Positions 16,998 to 26,075 of a DNA stretch of 64,000 nt are shown here, in pieces. The stretch is from Streptomyces umbrinus (lineage in GTDB: Bacteria; Actinomycetota; Actinomycetes; Streptomycetales; Streptomycetaceae): the NCBI RefSeq assembly GCF_030817415.1, contig NZ_JAUSZI010000002.1, positions 6,882,001-6,946,000 of the forward strand. The letters run 5' to 3'. The notes under the pieces were generated by a model. The model was not told the DNA's origin. It ran no database searches and saw only the letters and a list, made by a program, of their open reading frames with translations. The first letter of the stretch is position 1. Each line of letters opens with the position of its first letter. The translations under genes and the position numbers were made by a program.

Positions 16998-17735
16998 GTG
17001 GGGCCCGCCGTGGATCTCCTGCTGATTCTTGGTGCCGCCCTCTGGGGCGGTGCCATCGGCATGTTCATCCCTCGCCCTGCCTATCGCTTCTCCGTCGCCC
17101 CCGATGAGCACTGGCAGACGCGGTGTCCAGAAGGGCATCTCATCGGCGGCTGGGTCGGGCTGGCGCGATGTCGGGAGTGTGGAGGGCGGGCGTACGGGCC
17201 CAGCACCCCCCTCGTCGCCCTGGCGACCGCGCTCGTCTGCGCGGCGCTTGCGGCAGCGACCGGTACCCGGCCCGAGATGGGTGTCTGGCTGTTGGTCGCG
17301 CCCCTGGGCGTACTGCTTGCCGTCGTGGACTTCACCGTGCAGCGGCTGCCGGACGTGCTGACGCTGTCGCTCGCGGGAGCGGCACTGGTCCTGCTGGTGG
17401 GGGCGGCGGCCGCGCCCGAGAACGCCGGGGACTGGCTGACCGCGCTGTACGGAGCCCTCGCCCTCGGCGGCGGCTATTTCGTGCTCTTCCTCATCAATCC
17501 CAACGGCATGGGCTTCGGTGACGTGAAGCTGGCGCTCGGTCTGGGCGCCGTCCTCGGCTGGTACGGCTGGGGAGCCCTGCTGCTCGGCACCTTCGCCGGG
17601 TTCCTGTTCGGCGGGCTGTACGGGCTGGGCCTCGTCGTCGTCCGCAGGGCCGGGCGCAAGACCTCCATGCCGTTCGGGCCCTTCCTGATCGCGGGCGCCT
17701 TCGTGGGCCTGCTCATCGGGGCGTACGCGGCCTGA
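16998..17735 (+). CDS. A24-family prepilin peptidase
   Basis: The aspartic membrane protease that cleaves type IV-like prepilins, here most likely the Flp-like and TadE/G proteins at 2.7-4.4 kb. It has 245 residues and about seven helices. The two catalytic aspartates are visible: VVDFTVQRLPDVL (near residue 112) and the GxGD motif in GMGFGDVKLA (near 175). The N-terminal loop carries a Cys/His cluster (TRCPEGHLIGG, CRECGG) like the zinc motif of PilD-type enzymes, rather than the minimal TadV form. The GTG start at 16998 directly follows the previous TGA. Confidence 0.92.
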   Translation: MGPAVDLLLILGAALWGGAIGMFIPRPAYRFSVAPDEHWQTRCPEGHLIGGWVGLARCRECGGRAYGPSTPLVALATALVCAALAAATGTRPEMGVWLLVAPLGVLLAVVDFTVQRLPDVLTLSLAGAALVLLVGAAAAPENAGDWLTALYGALALGGGYFVLFLINPNGMGFGDVKLALGLGAVLGWYGWGALLLGTFAGFLFGGLYGLGLVVVRRAGRKTSMPFGPFLIAGAFVGLLIGAYAA

Positions 17736-17806
17736 CGTCGGGTGATCACCTGGCCTGGCGTACGCTGGATCAGTCTGTCCACACCCCTATGAAAGGGACC
17801 GCTCCG

Positions 17807-19006
17807 GTGACCGAGAAGGCCGACCTCCAGTCCGTCCTCGACCGTGCCGCCGAGGGTGGGCGGATCACCCCGGAAGAGGCGCTCGACCTCTACCGCGACG
17901 CCCCGCTGCACGCGCTCGGCTCCGCCGCCGACGCCGTACGCCGCCGTCGGTACGCCGGTACGGAGCACATCGCGACGTACATCATCGAGCGCAACATCAA
18001 CTACACGAACGTGTGCGTCACGGCGTGCAAGTTCTGCGCCTTCTACGCGCCGCCCAAGGACACCGCCAAGGGCTGGACGCGGGATCTGGACGACATCCTG
18101 CGCCGCTGCGCGGAGACCGTCGAGCTCGGCGGCACGCAGATCATGTTCCAGGGCGGGCACCACCCGGACTTCGGCGTCGAGTACTACGAGAAGCACTTCG
18201 CCGCGATCAAGGCCGCCTATCCGCAGCTCGTCATCCACAGCCTGGGGGCGAGCGAGGTCGAGCACATGGCCCGTATCTCCAAGGTCTCCGCCGAGGAGGC
18301 GATCCAGCGCATTCACGCCGCCGGGCTCGACTCCTTCGCCGGCGCCGGGGCCGAACTGCTGCCCGCGCGGCCCCGCAAGGCCATCGCCCCGCTCAAGGAG
18401 AGCGGCGAGCGCTGGCTGGAGATCATGGAGGCTGCGCACAACCTGGGCGTCGAGTCCACGTCCACGATGCTCATGGGAACCGGCGAGACCAACGCCGAGC
18501 GCATCGAGCACCTGCGGATGATCCGTGACGTACAGGACCGGACGGGTGGCTTCCGGGCCTTCATCCCGTACACGTACCAGCCCGAGAACAACCACCTGAA
18601 GGGCCGTACGCAGGCCACGCTCTTCGAGTACCTGCGGATGATCGCCATCGCGCGGCTCTTCATGGACAACATCGCCCACATCCAGGGCTCCTGGCTGACG
18701 ACGGGCAAGGAGGTCGGCCAGTTGTCGCTTCACTACGGCGCGGACGACCTCGGTTCGATCATGCTGGAGGAGAACGTCGTCTCCTCGGCCGGTGCCAAGC
18801 ACCGCTCCAACCGCATGGAGATCATCGACCTGATCCGCAAGGCCGGCCGCGTCCCGGCCCAGCGGGCCACGACGTACGAGCACCTCGTCGTCCACGACGA
18901 CCCGGCGAACGACCCGGTCGACGAGCGGGTCCAGTCCCACATCTCCTCGACGGCGATCGAGGGCGGCACGGCCCACCCGGAGCTCAAGCTCCTCGCCTCC
19001 AACTAG
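17807..19006 (+). CDS. mqnC: Cyclic dehypoxanthinyl futalosine synthase (MqnC)
   Basis: A radical-SAM enzyme of the futalosine menaquinone pathway. It cyclises dehypoxanthinyl futalosine to the spiro intermediate. It has 399 residues, with the radical-SAM cysteines CVTACKFC near residue 70 and FQGGHHPDFG and GAGAELLP typical of MqnC. I chose GTG 17807 because AAAGGGA lies about nine bases before it; ATG 17789 would add six residues but overlaps that ribosome site. The pathway shows that the organism makes menaquinone by the futalosine route, the quinone pool of the nuo-encoded complex downstream. Confidence 0.95.
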   Translation: MTEKADLQSVLDRAAEGGRITPEEALDLYRDAPLHALGSAADAVRRRRYAGTEHIATYIIERNINYTNVCVTACKFCAFYAPPKDTAKGWTRDLDDILRRCAETVELGGTQIMFQGGHHPDFGVEYYEKHFAAIKAAYPQLVIHSLGASEVEHMARISKVSAEEAIQRIHAAGLDSFAGAGAELLPARPRKAIAPLKESGERWLEIMEAAHNLGVESTSTMLMGTGETNAERIEHLRMIRDVQDRTGGFRAFIPYTYQPENNHLKGRTQATLFEYLRMIAIARLFMDNIAHIQGSWLTTGKEVGQLSLHYGADDLGSIMLEENVVSSAGAKHRSNRMEIIDLIRKAGRVPAQRATTYEHLVVHDDPANDPVDERVQSHISSTAIEGGTAHPELKLLASN

Positions 19007-19046
19007 TGCCCCGACCAGTGCGATCAGTGTTCCAACTGGCGTTGCT

Positions 19047-19496
19047 GTGCTGACGATTCACGTCGCCGACAAGTTGCGGTACGCCTGGGACGACCCCGAT
19101 CCGGTCAAGGACGGGGCCGTCGCCGTGGAGGGCGACCGGGTTGCCGCGACGGGGTCGCTGGCCGGGCTTCAGGAGCGTTTCCCGGGTGCGCGTGTGCGGC
19201 GGTGGCCCGGCGTACTCGGGCCGGGCCTCGTTCTTGAGGGCCCGCTTCCGGATGCTCCGACGCCACGCGAACGGGTGCACGCGGTGCTGAAGTCGGGTGC
19301 GGTGGCGGTTCTGGAGCAGTACGTCGATACGGCCGCGCTGAGGGCGGCGGCCGGGCGTAATGACGTGGTCGTGCTGTCCCGGGTCCGCCCTGCGGGGATC
19401 GCGGCCGGGGGACGGGCCGACCTCGCGGTCTTCGACGAGGACGGGGCGTGCGTGGCGACTGTTTGCGCGGGGCGCCTTGTGCACAGGCGCCGTTGA
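19047..19496 (+). CDS. Imidazolonepropionase-like composite-domain protein, barrel missing
   Basis: A 149-residue protein with only the two halves of an amidohydrolase composite domain. The N-terminal strands (IHVADKLRYAWDDPDPVKDGAVAVEGDRV) and C-terminal strands (RVRPAGIAAGGRADLAVFDEDG, then a CAGRLVHR end) are joined by about 60 residues. The TIM barrel with its HxH metal motif and catalytic Asp is absent. GTG 19047 starts 40 bases after mqnC, so it is probably cotranscribed. Full amidohydrolases deaminate aminofutalosine in this pathway. This short form may be a relic or a regulatory or structural partner. Confidence 0.65.
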   Translation: MLTIHVADKLRYAWDDPDPVKDGAVAVEGDRVAATGSLAGLQERFPGARVRRWPGVLGPGLVLEGPLPDAPTPRERVHAVLKSGAVAVLEQYVDTAALRAAAGRNDVVVLSRVRPAGIAAGGRADLAVFDEDGACVATVCAGRLVHRRR

Positions 19497-19537
19497 GCTT
19501 TCTGTTGTCTTGAGGGTGCGGGTTCGTTGTGGCTGGT

Positions 19538-19637
19538 CGCGCAGTTCCCCGCGCCCCTAATAAGCAGGCGTGCCTGAAAAACCGCGGTGCACCAGGCGCC
19601 CCTGCCTTTTGCTTTTAGGGGCGCGGGGAACTGCGCG
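19538..19637. terminator. Long inverted repeat between convergent genes (Streptomyces dispersed repeat)
   Basis: A perfect 23-bp inverted repeat: CGCGCAGTTCCCCGCGCCCC followed by TAA at 19538-19560, and its complement at 19615-19637, with a 54-base loop. It lies between the rightward amidohydrolase-like gene and the leftward GH18-like gene, where it could stop transcription from both sides. The same core recurs at 48537-48559 and, in altered form, at 25958-26012. Confidence 0.65.
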
Positions 19638-19675
19638 ATCAACCCCCACTCACCCGCAGTCGAAATGTGACCCGA

Positions 19676-20731
19676 TCACCCGGTGAACGCTTCGGCGAAA
19701 TCCCCGGCCTCCTGGTCAACCCCACTGCAATTAGTCGCCGCGTCATCCGAAGCCGCATCGTCACCTTCACACTGCTGGTCCCGGAACGTCGACCACATCG
19801 ACACCCACGAGATCCCCTTCTCCTCCGCGAACGAGCGAACCTGCGCCGCGTCGGACAGGGAGAACGTCTCGTTGTCCACGTCGTTGACGCCGATCATCGT
19901 GGTGAGGGCGAGCCCCTTCCAGGCCCGGTCGTCCGACAGTCCGAAGACGTCCTGAAGTTGATCGTGGGCGGCCTCGGCCGACGTCTCCGCGTAGTCGCCC
20001 ATGTCCTCGTCGTACGAACTGCCGTAGTTCATGGTCATGATGTTGACCGTGGAGACCTGGACGCCGTTGTCGTTGGCGGACTCCAGCAGCGCCAGGCTGT
20101 CGTCGTCGAGCCCGGACGGCATCACGGGCAGCGTGAAGGTGACCGCGAGGTCGGAGCGCTCCTTCTGGAGCAGGGCGATCGCCTCGGAGCGCAGCGCGAC
20201 CGAGTCGGAGTCGGTCAACTGCTCGCCCTCGATGTCGAAGTCGGCCTCCGTCGCCCCGGCGGCGTCGAGCGCGGCGCCGTAGGCCTCGGCCAGTTCGGAG
20301 GCGCTGTCGCAGGTCGAGGCGAGCTCCTTGCCGGAGGCGCCGCCGAAGGAGACGCGCACGGCGCCGCCGGACTCCGTGAGCGCCGATATACGGGACTTGA
20401 CCGCCGAGTCACCGATGGCCGTCGTGCCGTTCCACTTCGGCGTGCAGCTGCTGCCGCCCGCGATGACGAAGGCGAGGTTGTACGTGGCCGGGGAGCCGGC
20501 CGAGTCGTTGTCGGAGGCGGTGGTGGCGCTGACGTACGGGGCGTACGTGGTGGCGGACGACTCCGCCGAGGCCGAGGCAGAGGCCGATGGCGACTCCGAG
20601 GCCGCCCCCGCCGCCGATGGCTGCGACGACGACGCTGACGACGACTCCGAGTCCGGTTCCGAGGAGCACCCGGCGCAGGTCAGGGCCGTCAGACAGACGA
20701 ACCCGGCAGTCGGCTTGAGGAAACTCCGCAT
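19676..20731 (-). CDS. GH18 chitinase-like lipoprotein
   Basis: A 351-residue exported protein. A signal sequence ends in a lipobox-like TCAGC (Cys22; Cys at -3 is unusual). A Ser/Ala-rich linker to about residue 62 is followed by a GH18 barrel (YNLAFVIAGG, SxGG-like VSFGGASG, catalytic DxDxE in ADFDIEGE with Glu168, and MTMNYG). GH18 enzymes cleave beta-1,4-GlcNAc polymers by substrate-assisted catalysis. The gene is divergent from an exopolysaccharide-type operon (20908-25107) that contains a deacetylase/synthase, so it may trim or release that glycan. Ordinary chitin degradation is the alternative. Confidence 0.82.
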   Translation of the reverse strand: MRSFLKPTAGFVCLTALTCAGCSSEPDSESSSASSSQPSAAGAASESPSASASASAESSATTYAPYVSATTASDNDSAGSPATYNLAFVIAGGSSCTPKWNGTTAIGDSAVKSRISALTESGGAVRVSFGGASGKELASTCDSASELAEAYGAALDAAGATEADFDIEGEQLTDSDSVALRSEAIALLQKERSDLAVTFTLPVMPSGLDDDSLALLESANDNGVQVSTVNIMTMNYGSSYDEDMGDYAETSAEAAHDQLQDVFGLSDDRAWKGLALTTMIGVNDVDNETFSLSDAAQVRSFAEEKGISWVSMWSTFRDQQCEGDDAASDDAATNCSGVDQEAGDFAEAFTG

Positions 20732-20894
20732 TGCGTATGCACCGCTCTCTGGTTCACGTCGTGGACCGAAAACGTCTCACAGGCGACCGTGGTGCACGAA
20801 GTCGAGCCGAACTCTCTCAGGGAAACGACAGGATCAGGCATTTCTCATGGCGCACTCACAAGGAAATCAGAGTTTCGGACACATAAAGGCTGCC

Positions 20895-20908
20895 TAATAT
20901 CCGGGGAA
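20895..20908 (+). promoter_or_regulatory. Candidate promoter for a leaderless transcript
   Basis: A good -10 hexamer TAATAT at 20895-20900 ends seven bases before the ATG at 20908, so transcription would begin at or within a base of the start codon. There is no usable ribosome site (only GGGGA touching the ATG). The -35 region (TTTCGG around 20873) is weak. Leaderless mRNAs are common in Streptomyces. Confidence 0.4.
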
Positions 20909-21378
20909 TGCATTCCGAGCCTGCCATCGAATCCCGCGCCGCTGGGCGCGGCCGCCGCCGCAAACGCGGCAACGGGTCCAACGGATCCGAAGACGGCCCC
21001 GTGTTCGTTGACAACTCCGGGCGCAGAGCCAGGCTGCTGCGCCGGATCGGTCTCCTCCTGGGTGCCGTCTGCATCGGGTACGCGGTCGTGCTCGGCATGG
21101 CGTTCATGGGCTGGGGCCCCTCACTCTCCCCGTCCTCGCTGCTGCCCTTCGGGGGCGGCGGTCCGGGCAACCAGAACTCCCGGCCCGGCGGCGGTGTCCA
21201 GCCGCAGGGCGGCACCGGCAGTCCGCCCGCGCAGCCCACCGGCGTCCCGCCCACGGGCGTCGCCACCGGCGCCCCGCCGGCCGGAGCCGTGCCCACCGCC
21301 GCCCCGTCTGCATCCGCGGATCCCGCCTCCGTCTCCGCTCCGTCCGCGTCCGCCTCGGCGGCCGCGGGCGCCAACTGA
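20908..21378 (+). CDS. Small single-pass membrane protein of the polysaccharide operon
   Basis: A 156-residue protein: a basic, cytosolic N-terminus of about 45 residues (RGRRRKRG, GRRARLLRR), one membrane helix (about 46-70) and an exported low-complexity tail rich in Gly, Pro, Ala and Ser. It starts 19 bases before the deacetylase/glycosyltransferase gene and is probably cotranscribed. By position it resembles the small membrane accessory proteins of PNAG-type synthase operons (IcaD-like in role, not in sequence) and MatA of the Streptomyces matAB glycan system. The exact function is unknown. Confidence 0.7.
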   Translation: MHSEPAIESRAAGRGRRRKRGNGSNGSEDGPVFVDNSGRRARLLRRIGLLLGAVCIGYAVVLGMAFMGWGPSLSPSSLLPFGGGGPGNQNSRPGGGVQPQGGTGSPPAQPTGVPPTGVATGAPPAGAVPTAAPSASADPASVSAPSASASAAAGAN

Positions 21379-21397
21379 CCGGAACGCACTCACACTC

Positions 21398-23719
21398 ATG
21401 GCTACTACGACGCCCTCGCGCGGCCGCAGGCGAGCCCCGTCCCGGATGACACGGGCCGCGGGCAAGGCCGCGGCGCTGCAGAAACCGCGTGTCATCCTCG
21501 CCCTGCTGCTCCTTCTCGCACTCACCAGCGTGATGCTGCTCGACGGCTATCTGCGCGCCGAGGTCGGCGGCGACGAGCGCGTACGCAGCAACGCCAGTTC
21601 GAGCAAGGTCCCCGACAAGATCCTCGACGGCGGGCCGATCCTCTCCTTCCGGGGCGGCGAGGCACAGAGCCAGTCCGTCCCCGAGAAGACCATCGCGCTC
21701 ACCTTCGACGACGGCCCCAACCCCACCTGGACTCCGCAGATCCTCAAGATCCTTGAGGCGAACGACGTCCCGGGCACGTTCTTCGTGGTCGGCTCGATGG
21801 TGTCGCGCTATCCGAGCATCGTGAAGGACCTGGTGGACCAGGGCAACGAGATCGGCATCCACACCTTCACGCACGTCGACCTCTCGTACCAGAGCGACGA
21901 CCGGATCGCCCGCGAGATGGACCAGACGCAGCTCGCGCTCGCGGGTGCGGCGGGCATCACGACCACACTGTTCCGGGCCCCGTACTCCTCCGAGGCGGAC
22001 GCCATCGACAACTACAGCTGGCCCGTCTACAAGAAGCTCGGCGAGGAGGGCTACACCAGCGTCTTCGTCGACACCGACAGCGACGACTGGAAGCGCCCGG
22101 GCGTCTCGAAGATCATCAAGTGGGCCACGCCGTCGAAGAACAAGGGCGCCTCGGTCCTCTTCCACGACGCGGGCGGCGAGCGTTCGCAGACGGTCGAGGC
22201 GCTCGGGACGTACATCAAGAAGATGAAGGCGAAGGGCTACACCTTCACCACCATCAGCGGCGCGATCCGGCAGGGGAACGGTCAGAACGCCGAGAACGCT
22301 CAGAGCGGCCAGGCCCCCGGCGGTCAGCAGGACCAACAGGACCAACAGGGCCAGCAGCCCGGTCAGTCGGGCCAGGCAGGGCAAGCGGGCCAGGCCGGGG
22401 GAATCAACAGCCTCCAGGCCGCCCACCGGACCGCCACCGGCACCACCCTCTACGAAGGCAAGGCCCTCGTCGCGGCCGTCGCTGTCGCCGAGTGGACCGT
22501 ACCGGGGCTCGCGACCGGGCTCGCCGTCGTCGGCGTCGCCGTCATGGGCCGCTTCGGGATGATGCTGATCCTCGCCCGCAGGCACTACCGGCAGCGCAAC
22601 AAACGCCGGTTCAGCTGGGGGCCGACCGTCACACAGCCCGTCAGCGTGATCGTGCCCGCGTACAACGAGAAGGAGTGCATAGCCAACACCCTGGAGTCGC
22701 TGGCGAAGAGCACCCATCCGATCGAGATCATCGTGGTGGACGACGGCTCGACGGACGACACGTCCCAGATCGCGCGCGATGCGGCACGTTCCTTCGGCAT
22801 GACGAACGTCCGGGTCATCCGCCAGGAGAACGCGGGCAAGCCGGCCGCCCTCAACAACGGTGTCCGCAGCGCCAGTTACGACATCGTCGTGATGATGGAC
22901 GGCGACACGGTCTTCGAGCCGGACGCCGTGCACCAGCTCGTCCAGCCCTTCGCGGAGCCGGAGGTCGGCGCGGTCGCGGGCAACGCCAAGGTCGGCAACC
23001 GCAACACGATCATCGGCGCCTGGCAGCACATCGAGTACGTGATGGGCTTCAATCTCGACCGCCGCATGTACGACCTGCTGCGCTGCATGCCCACCATCCC
23101 GGGCGCGATCGGCGCGTTCCGCCGGGACGCCGTCCTGGAGGTCGGCGGCATGAGCGAGGACACGCTCGCCGAGGACACCGACATCACCATCGCGATGCAC
23201 CGCGGCGGCTGGCGGGTCGTCTACCAGGAGCACGCCAGGGCCTGGACGGAGGCGCCCGCCTCGCTCAAGCAGCTCTGGTCGCAGCGCTACCGCTGGTCGT
23301 ACGGCACGATGCAGGCGCTGTGGAAGCACCGCAAGTCCCTTACGGACAAGGGTCCTTCGGGCCGCTTCGGCCGGGTCGGCATGCCACTGGTGGTGATCTT
23401 CCAGATCATCACGCCGGTCTTCGCCCCGCTGATCGACGTGTTCACCGCCTACTCGATGATCTTCATCGACTTCAAGGCCGCCCTGCTCGCCTGGCTGGCT
23501 GTCCTGGGCATCCAACTCGTCTGCGCGGCCTACGCGTTCCGCCTGGACCGCGAAAAGTACCGCTACCTGCTGATGATGCCGCTGCAGCAGCTCGCGTACC
23601 GCCAGATGATGTACCTCGTCCTCATCCACTCCTGCATCACCGCCCTCACCGGCGGCCGCCTGCGCTGGCAGAAGCTGAAGCGCACGGGCGAGGTCGGCAC
23701 GCCGGCGGGGGTCAGCTGA
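21398..23719 (+). CDS. Bifunctional polysaccharide deacetylase / family 2 glycosyltransferase
   Basis: A 773-residue membrane enzyme fusing two activities. After one N-terminal helix (about residues 30-50), a NodB-type deacetylase carries the catalytic TFDDGPN (near 102), the zinc-binding HTFTH (near 153) and late DWKRPG and LFHDAGG motifs. A Gln/Gly-rich linker and two helices lead to a GT2 domain with VIVPAYNE (near 414), DDGST, MDGDT, the ED acid (LAEDTDI) and QRYRW (near 628), then C-terminal helices. This is the architecture of Streptomyces MatB, a synthase of a PNAG-like adhesive glycan. It probably polymerises, exports and partly deacetylates a beta-linked hexosamine polymer. Substrate specificity is not proven. 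Confidence 0.9.
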   Translation: MATTTPSRGRRRAPSRMTRAAGKAAALQKPRVILALLLLLALTSVMLLDGYLRAEVGGDERVRSNASSSKVPDKILDGGPILSFRGGEAQSQSVPEKTIALTFDDGPNPTWTPQILKILEANDVPGTFFVVGSMVSRYPSIVKDLVDQGNEIGIHTFTHVDLSYQSDDRIAREMDQTQLALAGAAGITTTLFRAPYSSEADAIDNYSWPVYKKLGEEGYTSVFVDTDSDDWKRPGVSKIIKWATPSKNKGASVLFHDAGGERSQTVEALGTYIKKMKAKGYTFTTISGAIRQGNGQNAENAQSGQAPGGQQDQQDQQGQQPGQSGQAGQAGQAGGINSLQAAHRTATGTTLYEGKALVAAVAVAEWTVPGLATGLAVVGVAVMGRFGMMLILARRHYRQRNKRRFSWGPTVTQPVSVIVPAYNEKECIANTLESLAKSTHPIEIIVVDDGSTDDTSQIARDAARSFGMTNVRVIRQENAGKPAALNNGVRSASYDIVVMMDGDTVFEPDAVHQLVQPFAEPEVGAVAGNAKVGNRNTIIGAWQHIEYVMGFNLDRRMYDLLRCMPTIPGAIGAFRRDAVLEVGGMSEDTLAEDTDITIAMHRGGWRVVYQEHARAWTEAPASLKQLWSQRYRWSYGTMQALWKHRKSLTDKGPSGRFGRVGMPLVVIFQIITPVFAPLIDVFTAYSMIFIDFKAALLAWLAVLGIQLVCAAYAFRLDREKYRYLLMMPLQQLAYRQMMYLVLIHSCITALTGGRLRWQKLKRTGEVGTPAGVS

Positions 23720-25107
23720 TGAGCTGGGGGACGGATCAGCCGGGCTACCCACAGGAGCAACCAGAAGGCTACGGCTACGGCCATGGCTACGGGGCCGGCC
23801 AGCAGCAACAGCCGTACGGGCAGCCGCAGTACGGTGGCCCCCCGTACCCCCAGCAGTACGACGGCCATGACCAGCAGGGGTACGCACCGGAGTACGCGCC
23901 CGCGGACTACTCGGCGTACGTCGTGCCGGAGCAGGCGACGGGCGACACGGCACGGCTGCCGCTGGTGGAACCGCCGCCGGTGGAAGGGGAGTTCGCGGCT
24001 GCCACGGAGGCCGACGCCAAGCCCCGCGACGGGGGACCGGAGGCCGAACCGGCCCCGGACGCGCGGCCGAAACCCGCCGGCCGCGACCGCTACTTCGACA
24101 CCCTGCGCGCGGTCGCCCTGGTCCGCGTCGTCACGTACCACACCTTCGGCTGGGCCTGGGCGGGCATGGTCTTCCCGTCCATGGGGATCATGTTCGCGCT
24201 GGCCGGCACGCTGATGGCGAAGTCGCTGGAGCGGCCGGCCCTCAAGGTGATCCGGAGCCGGATCCGCCGGCTCCTGCCGCCGTTCTGGTTCTGGGGCTTC
24301 TTCGTCGTGGTCGCGATGCTGATCCACGACTGGATGCCGGGCTGGCAGATCGTCTACTGGATCGTTCCGCTCGGCGACCCGCCGGGCAACGCGTGGGGCG
24401 AGCAGGCCTGGGAGATCCTCTGGTACCTGCGGACGTACCTCTGGTTCGTGCTGCTGTCGCCCCTGCTGCTGAGGATGTTCCGGCTGGCCCCGGTCGCGGT
24501 GCTCGTCCTCTCCCTCGCCCCGATCCTGGTCGTCCACTTCCTGTGGGAGCCGCCGGACGACCGCTTCGGCAGCGCGCTGACCGACCTGGCCACCTTCCTC
24601 TTCTGCTGGATCCTCGGCTTCGCGCACCGCGACGGTGTCCTGCAGCGGCTGAAGCCGTTCGCCGTCGTCGTCCTCTCGCTCGCCGCGATCGGCTACGCCG
24701 GCTGGTACGCCTTCACGCACCAGGCCGAGACGGATTCGTACGACCTCGACGACATCCCGCTCGCGCAGGCCTTCTGGTCGGCGGGGTTCGTGACGCTCCT
24801 GATGTACGCGAAGGCGCACTTCCGGATCGACTTCGCCGGGCTGGCCCGCTTCAAGCGGCTCGACCGGATCGTGACGATCTTCAACGCCCGTGCCGTGACC
24901 CTCTACCTCTGGCACGAGATCGCACTGATCCTGGCCGTCCCGCTGATCGACCAGTTCTGGAACGTACCGGCGTTCGAGACGTATCTGCCGCTGGAGAGCC
25001 AGTGGTTCATGTTCGGCATCGGCTGGATCCTCATCGCCGTGTTCATCCTGCTCTGCGGCTGGGTGGAGGACGTGGCGGCGAAGAAGAAGCCGAGGCTCCT
25101 GCCCTGA
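23719..25107 (+). CDS. Acyltransferase 3 family membrane protein
   Basis: A 462-residue protein. The first 115 residues are a Gln/Tyr/Pro-rich repeat tail ([13 protein letters not shown] and similar). About ten membrane helices follow, starting with the acyltransferase 3 signature ([25 protein letters not shown], essential His near 140). Such enzymes O-acylate exopolysaccharides, like IcaC or OafA. The ATG at 23719 overlaps the preceding stop (TGATG), so it is coupled to the deacetylase/synthase gene and likely decorates the same glycan. The disordered cytosolic tail is unusual for the family. Confidence 0.88.
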   Translation: MSWGTDQPGYPQEQPEGYGYGHGYGAGQQQQPYGQPQYGGPPYPQQYDGHDQQGYAPEYAPADYSAYVVPEQATGDTARLPLVEPPPVEGEFAAATEADAKPRDGGPEAEPAPDARPKPAGRDRYFDTLRAVALVRVVTYHTFGWAWAGMVFPSMGIMFALAGTLMAKSLERPALKVIRSRIRRLLPPFWFWGFFVVVAMLIHDWMPGWQIVYWIVPLGDPPGNAWGEQAWEILWYLRTYLWFVLLSPLLLRMFRLAPVAVLVLSLAPILVVHFLWEPPDDRFGSALTDLATFLFCWILGFAHRDGVLQRLKPFAVVVLSLAAIGYAGWYAFTHQAETDSYDLDDIPLAQAFWSAGFVTLLMYAKAHFRIDFAGLARFKRLDRIVTIFNARAVTLYLWHEIALILAVPLIDQFWNVPAFETYLPLESQWFMFGIGWILIAVFILLCGWVEDVAAKKKPRLLP

Positions 25108-25211
25108 GGGATCCGAGGGCACCTGTGAGAGCCGTCCTCGCGGCGGCGTTCCGACCGGCGTACGGTCCGGGTGCTGGAGAGTCACCCGGTCCGTACTGCC
25201 ACAATGGGGGT

Positions 25212-25916
25212 GTGACCCGCGCATCCCTGAACAAGCAGCCGCACGAAGTCGCCTCGATGTTCGACGACGTGGCGGAACGCTACGACCTGACGAACGACGT
25301 GCTGTCGCTCGGCCAGGACCGTGTGTGGCGCAAGGAGGTCGCGAAGGCGGTCGACGCGCGGCCCGCGCAGAAGATCCTGGACCTGGCGGCGGGCACGGCC
25401 ACCTCCTCGCTGCCGTTCGCGCGCACGGGTGCGTACGTCGTCCCCTGCGACTTCTCCCTCGGGATGCTCAGGGTCGGCAAGAAGAACCACCCCTGGCTGC
25501 CGCTCACCGCGGGCGACGCGACGAAGCTGCCGTTCAAGGACGACACCTTCGACGCGGTGACGATCTCCTTCGGCCTGCGGAACGTGCAGTCCACCAGCGT
25601 GGACACCGCGCTGCGCGAGCTGTACCGGGTGACCAGGCCCGGCGGACGCGTCGTCATCTGCGAGTTCTCGCACCCGACCTGGGCGCCCTTCCGCACGGTC
25701 TACACCGAGTACCTGATGCGCGCCCTCCCGCCGGTGGCCCGCGCGGTCTCCTCCAACCCCGACGCGTACGTCTACCTCGCCGAATCCATCCGCGACTGGC
25801 CCAACCAGCCGGCCCTCGCCGAACGCCTCACCAAGGCTGGTTGGTCGAGGGTGGCCTGGCGCAACCTGACGGGCGGGGTGGTGGCCCTGCACAGGGGCTA
25901 CAAGCAGACTCCGTAA
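25212..25916 (+). CDS. menG: Demethylmenaquinone methyltransferase (MenG/UbiE)
   Basis: A SAM-dependent C-methyltransferase that converts demethylmenaquinone to menaquinone in the last step of the pathway. It has 234 residues, with the UbiE signature [20 protein letters not shown] at the start, the SAM motif [10 protein letters not shown] near 58 and [10 protein letters not shown] near 120. GTG 25212 follows a GGGGG ribosome site. With mqnC upstream and the isoprenoid-tail reductase downstream, it belongs to a menaquinone gene neighbourhood beside nuo. Confidence 0.95.
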   Translation: MTRASLNKQPHEVASMFDDVAERYDLTNDVLSLGQDRVWRKEVAKAVDARPAQKILDLAAGTATSSLPFARTGAYVVPCDFSLGMLRVGKKNHPWLPLTAGDATKLPFKDDTFDAVTISFGLRNVQSTSVDTALRELYRVTRPGGRVVICEFSHPTWAPFRTVYTEYLMRALPPVARAVSSNPDAYVYLAESIRDWPNQPALAERLTKAGWSRVAWRNLTGGVVALHRGYKQTP

Positions 25917-25957
25917 GCCGCTTCTTCCAGGGGACGCGGGCGGCGCAATCTCTTGTC

Positions 25958-26012
25958 TTTCAGGGGCGCGGGGCTGTGACATTTGGCGGCTCCGCCGCGT
26001 GGGCGCGACCAG
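25958..26012. repeat. Dispersed Streptomyces palindromic repeat (variant copy)
   Basis: After menG a block reads TTTCAGGGGCGCGGGGCTGT, a GCGGCTCCGCCGC hairpin, then GGGCGCGACCAGCC. Its outer parts correspond to the family seen at 19538 and 48531 (GGCTGGTCGCG...CCCGCGCCCCTGAA, here reversed). It sits between convergent genes and probably serves as a terminator. Confidence 0.5.
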
Positions 26013-26075
26013 CCACGGACGGCCCGCAGCGTGCCCACAAGCTGAAATCCCCTGCTCCCTCGCGCAGCGGAGTCG

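Noticed and set aside
13929..17138. 1069-codon open frame on the minus strand
   Set aside because: It is the antisense shadow of the LysM/BTAD gene; Arg/Gly/His-rich composition with no domain, as expected for GC-rich complementary frames.
21104..23953. 949-codon minus-strand open frame
   Set aside because: Shadow of the deacetylase/glycosyltransferase gene, low-complexity and without family motifs.
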